From positions 558,001-622,000 of the forward strand of contig NZ_FPCJ01000001.1 in the NCBI RefSeq assembly GCF_900116565.1: 64,000 nucleotides of DNA, written 5' to 3'. The translations under genes and the position numbers were made by a program. Every line of letters starts with the position of its first letter. The stretch's first letter is position 1. Below are positions 62,401 through 64,000 of this stretch, in pieces. This stretch comes from Thermoflavifilum thermophilum (GTDB lineage Bacteria; Bacteroidota; Bacteroidia; Chitinophagales; Chitinophagaceae). The notes under the pieces are model-generated. The model did not search any database, had not been told where the DNA came from, and was given only the letters and a program-made list of their open reading frames with translations.

Positions 62401-64000
62401 TGCTGAATCCGGCCAGCCGCTGGGGCGGCATCATGCGCGCACTGGATATCACCGACTTCGAAGCCGCCAATATCGCCTATATCGAGTTCTGGGTGCTCGA
62501 TCCTTTCCTAAATAATCCTGCAAGCAATGGCGGCGACCTGTATATTGATCTGGGCGATGTGTCGGAAGATATCCAAAAAGACGGAAAACTGTTTTTCGAA
62601 AATGGATTGCCTTACCCGCCTGACCTATCGAAGGTGGATTCTTCCGTCTGGGGTTACGTGCCACGTTACCCGGTGCAAATCACCAATGCGTTTGACAACG
62701 ATCCGGCCTCGCGCCCCTACCAGGATGTGGGTTACGACGGACTTTCCGATAATGATGAAAGAAGATATTACCAGGCTTACCTGAATCAGTTGCTGGCCAA
62801 TTTCGGACCCAACTCTGCCGTTTATCAACACGCCCTAAAAGATCCGTCCAATGACGACTATCATTACTACAGGGGGGCTGACTATGATGCAGAAAAACTT
62901 AGCGTGATTGATCGGTACAAAGACTTCAATAATCCTGACGGCAACTCACCCATTTCCTCTGGGAACAACCCCTATAGCACGGCGGCTACCAACTACCCGG
63001 AAACAGAAGACCTGAACCACGATAATACCTTGAATGAGACTGAGCAGTACTACCAGTATCGCATCCACCTGAAACCTAATATGCAGGTGGGGCAGAACTT
63101 TATTGTGGACAAACAGGTGAGTACGGTGCAACTGTACAACGGTAAACAGGCCACTGAAACCTGGTATGAATTCCGCATTCCCATCCGCCAGTATGATCAT
63201 AAGGTAGGTAATATTTCGGATTTCCGCTCCATCCGCTTCATGCGCATGTTTTTAACCGGATTTACCGATAGTGTGGTGCTTCGTTTTGCTACCCTGCAGC
63301 TGGTGCGCGACCAGTGGCGGCAATACAATTATTCCCTGCAATATCCCAATGTGCCGATTGATACCCTCAACAGTGCTACTCAGTTCACCATTTCCGCCGT
63401 CAACATTGAAGAAAACGCCAGCCGCTATCCCATCCCCTATGTATCGCCTCCCGGCGTACAACGCCAGCAGCTCATCAGTACCAACAACGTAAACCTGCTG
63501 AGCAACGAACAATCGCTTTCCCTGAAAGTCATGAACTTGCAGGATGGCGATGCCCGTGCAGTGTTTAAAGATTTGGGTGGAATGGATATGCGCCGGTACA
63601 AAACCCTGCGCATGTTCGTCCATGCCGAAGCGGCCGACAATCCCAACGGCCTGCACAACGGCGATGTGCAGCTCATCATCCGGCTGGGCAGCGATTTTGT
63701 GAGCAATTATTATGAGTACCGCATCCCGCTGCAAATCACCCCCTGGGGCTCTACATCCCCGCTCACCATCTGGCCCGATTCCAACGACGTGGCCCTCGAC
63801 CTGGCCAGCCTTACCCGATTGAAGCAGCAGCGCAACCAAACGGGTGCACCCGTGAATGTGCCTTTTACTGCTACCGACAGCTATGGCCGCGTGATGGCCG
63901 TGGTGGGAAACCCCAATCTGGGCCAGGTTACCGAGGCTATGATCGGCATCCTGAATCCGAAAAAAGACTCCCTGAACAGCAACGATGATGGACTCCCGAA
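59484..64000 (+). CDS. sprA: Gliding motility / type IX secretion outer-membrane protein SprA, 3' end cut by window
   Basis: Open from the ATG at 59484 to the window end, about 1,505 codons of a protein usually near 2,400. Begins MKIRNPIVFFACWTVLQLLA with a Sec signal to about residue 26, then NIQKVVEYDPLTQQYVLIEK and GNIDLTFGYQGQNYQNLTLP, TTNYNTQSVYDFEKQVRLEY and DQIIRKIEAGNVSFPLRSSL, all typical of SprA. SprA is the giant 36-strand translocon of the type IX secretion system. The frame holds to the last codon (VGNPNLGQVTEAMIGILNPK). Several long antisense open frames here are shadows. Confidence 0.96.
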   Translation, partial: MKIRNPIVFFACWTVLQLLAGPISHAFPVARNHTAIQLPALNRPFAQADSLPADSLPPWSRLQDSRMAGLPDASQPTLDLRDPSNIQKVVEYDPLTQQYVLIEKIGDQYYRFPTTLSFDQFYQLEGQNQENHYWLQHSLLLDQLNRSDSLPSLYHGAKLFNRIFGGTQANIRPQGNIDLTFGYQGQNYQNLTLPERARKTGGFDFNMNINMNVVGQIGSKLKITTNYNTQSVYDFEKQVRLEYTGDEDQIIRKIEAGNVSFPLRSSLITGVQSLFGVKTQLQFGRLSVTTILSNQRSQKQSITIQNGSQTRTFAIQADQYLENQHFLLAQYFHDHFAEGMADLPVVKSQIYITRIEVWVTNKSGATTNAREVVGLMDLGEYQPYNPNVHALTSLPLPQNDANDEYANLANNPAARNSTTVVSTLQALGLQPVQDFEKTYARKLDSTEYTVNRQLGYISLNRPLQPDEVLAVAYQYTYNGKVYQVGEFSQDVPPDPNTTNPKVLFLKLLKATSAQPRLPIWQLMMKNIYSIGDYQISKDNFVLNIYYQDPGGGEKRYLPDAQGAYQGAPLLSILNLDRLNNQNDPQPDGQFDFLPGYTIDPQKGWIIFPELEPFGKDLLKAFPNDPSVASKYLYQQLYDSTKTIAEQFPQYNRYIMRGTYQSNSSSDIFLGAFNIPPGSVTVTAGGQILTENVDYTIDYSLGRLKIINQAILNSGVPINVQFENNTLYGQQSRNYVGARFDYYVNDKLTLGSTIVHMGERPYFTNVSYGEDPISNTIVGLDANYRSDLPGLTHWLDRLPNYATTTPSYINATGEVARLFPGHSKLINYNGQGTVFIDDFEGAVSGYDLKFPYNSWALASTPVDATDSSGRILFPEATLTDSLPYGYNRAKLAWYTIEQSLVDGGTGTPAYLKENKDLLSDLYIRPVFQKEVFPNRTTDFGQSYINTFDLAYFPTERGPYNYVTSPSQLTPDGHLLNPASRWGGIMRALDITDFEAANIAYIEFWVLDPFLNNPASNGGDLYIDLGDVSEDIQKDGKLFFENGLPYPPDLSKVDSSVWGYVPRYPVQITNAFDNDPASRPYQDVGYDGLSDNDERRYYQAYLNQLLANFGPNSAVYQHALKDPSNDDYHYYRGADYDAEKLSVIDRYKDFNNPDGNSPISSGNNPYSTAATNYPETEDLNHDNTLNETEQYYQYRIHLKPNMQVGQNFIVDKQVSTVQLYNGKQATETWYEFRIPIRQYDHKVGNISDFRSIRFMRMFLTGFTDSVVLRFATLQLVRDQWRQYNYSLQYPNVPIDTLNSATQFTISAVNIEENASRYPIPYVSPPGVQRQQLISTNNVNLLSNEQSLSLKVMNLQDGDARAVFKDLGGMDMRRYKTLRMFVHAEAADNPNGLHNGDVQLIIRLGSDFVSNYYEYRIPLQITPWGSTSPLTIWPDSNDVALDLASLTRLKQQRNQTGAPVNVPFTATDSYGRVMAVVGNPNLGQVTEAMIGILNPKKDSLNSNDDGLP

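Noticed and set aside
59721-63839. Several antisense open frames of 120-195 codons within sprA
   Set aside because: The plus-strand frame is continuous and clearly SprA. The antisense frames show no start context or family features and arise from biased codon use.
1-64000. CRISPR array, insertion sequence, prophage or attachment site
   Set aside because: No regularly spaced direct repeats, no transposase or integrase-like protein, and no direct repeat around tRNA-Met were seen by eye.

Overview
The window comes from a Bacteroidota chromosome, most likely the family Chitinophagaceae. The family-level placement is inferred. The evidence is SusC/SusD, the gliding/type IX secretion protein SprA, a clade II lipoprotein NosZ, a Nudix-type AraR-like regulator, and promoters of the phylum-specific form TTTG-N20-TAnnTTTG.

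Layout. 1-8.7 kb: S10/spc ribosomal protein operon on the minus strand, from rpsJ to a truncated rpsE. 8.8-16.3 kb: a complete nitrous oxide reductase cluster (cytochrome c, nosZ, membrane protein, nosL, nosD, nosF, nosY, polytopic haem-copper-like protein), also minus strand. It sits exactly between fusA and rpsJ, a junction usually closed in this phylum. 16.5-19.6 kb: rpsL-rpsG-fusA. 19.7-28.8 kb: housekeeping and mixed genes (ilvE, rdgB, a thioesterase, a glycosyltransferase and flippase pair, a sugar isomerase-like protein, cysE, cysM, a Nudix regulator). 28.8-34.6 kb: an AraC regulator divergent from a four-enzyme trans-4-hydroxy-L-proline catabolic operon. 34.7-51.5 kb: a polysaccharide-utilisation-type operon (susC, susD, two GH127 beta-L-arabinofuranosidases, a DUF885 peptidase, a DPP IV-type peptidase), then a GH2 enzyme. 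51.7-59.3 kb: tRNA-Met, FAH-family protein, pth, an amino-acid permease, rplY, prs, dprA, fabH, ruvA. 59.5 kb to the end: the first about 1,505 codons of sprA.

How they work together. The most notable combination is the juxtaposition of hydroxyproline catabolism, beta-arabinofuranosidases of the family known to attack Hyp-linked arabinan, proline-type peptidases, SusC/SusD and an AraR-like regulator. I infer a locus for using hydroxyproline-rich plant cell-wall glycoproteins (extensin or arabinogalactan type), covering both the sugar and the imino acid. The nos cluster has its own promoter with an 18-bp perfect palindrome where a Crp/Fnr-type activator would sit, so it is probably controlled separately from the ribosomal genes around it. 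A 51-codon broken SusC-like N-terminus and an abrupt GC change upstream of susC suggest the susC operon arrived by recombination. No CRISPR array, insertion sequence or prophage was seen.
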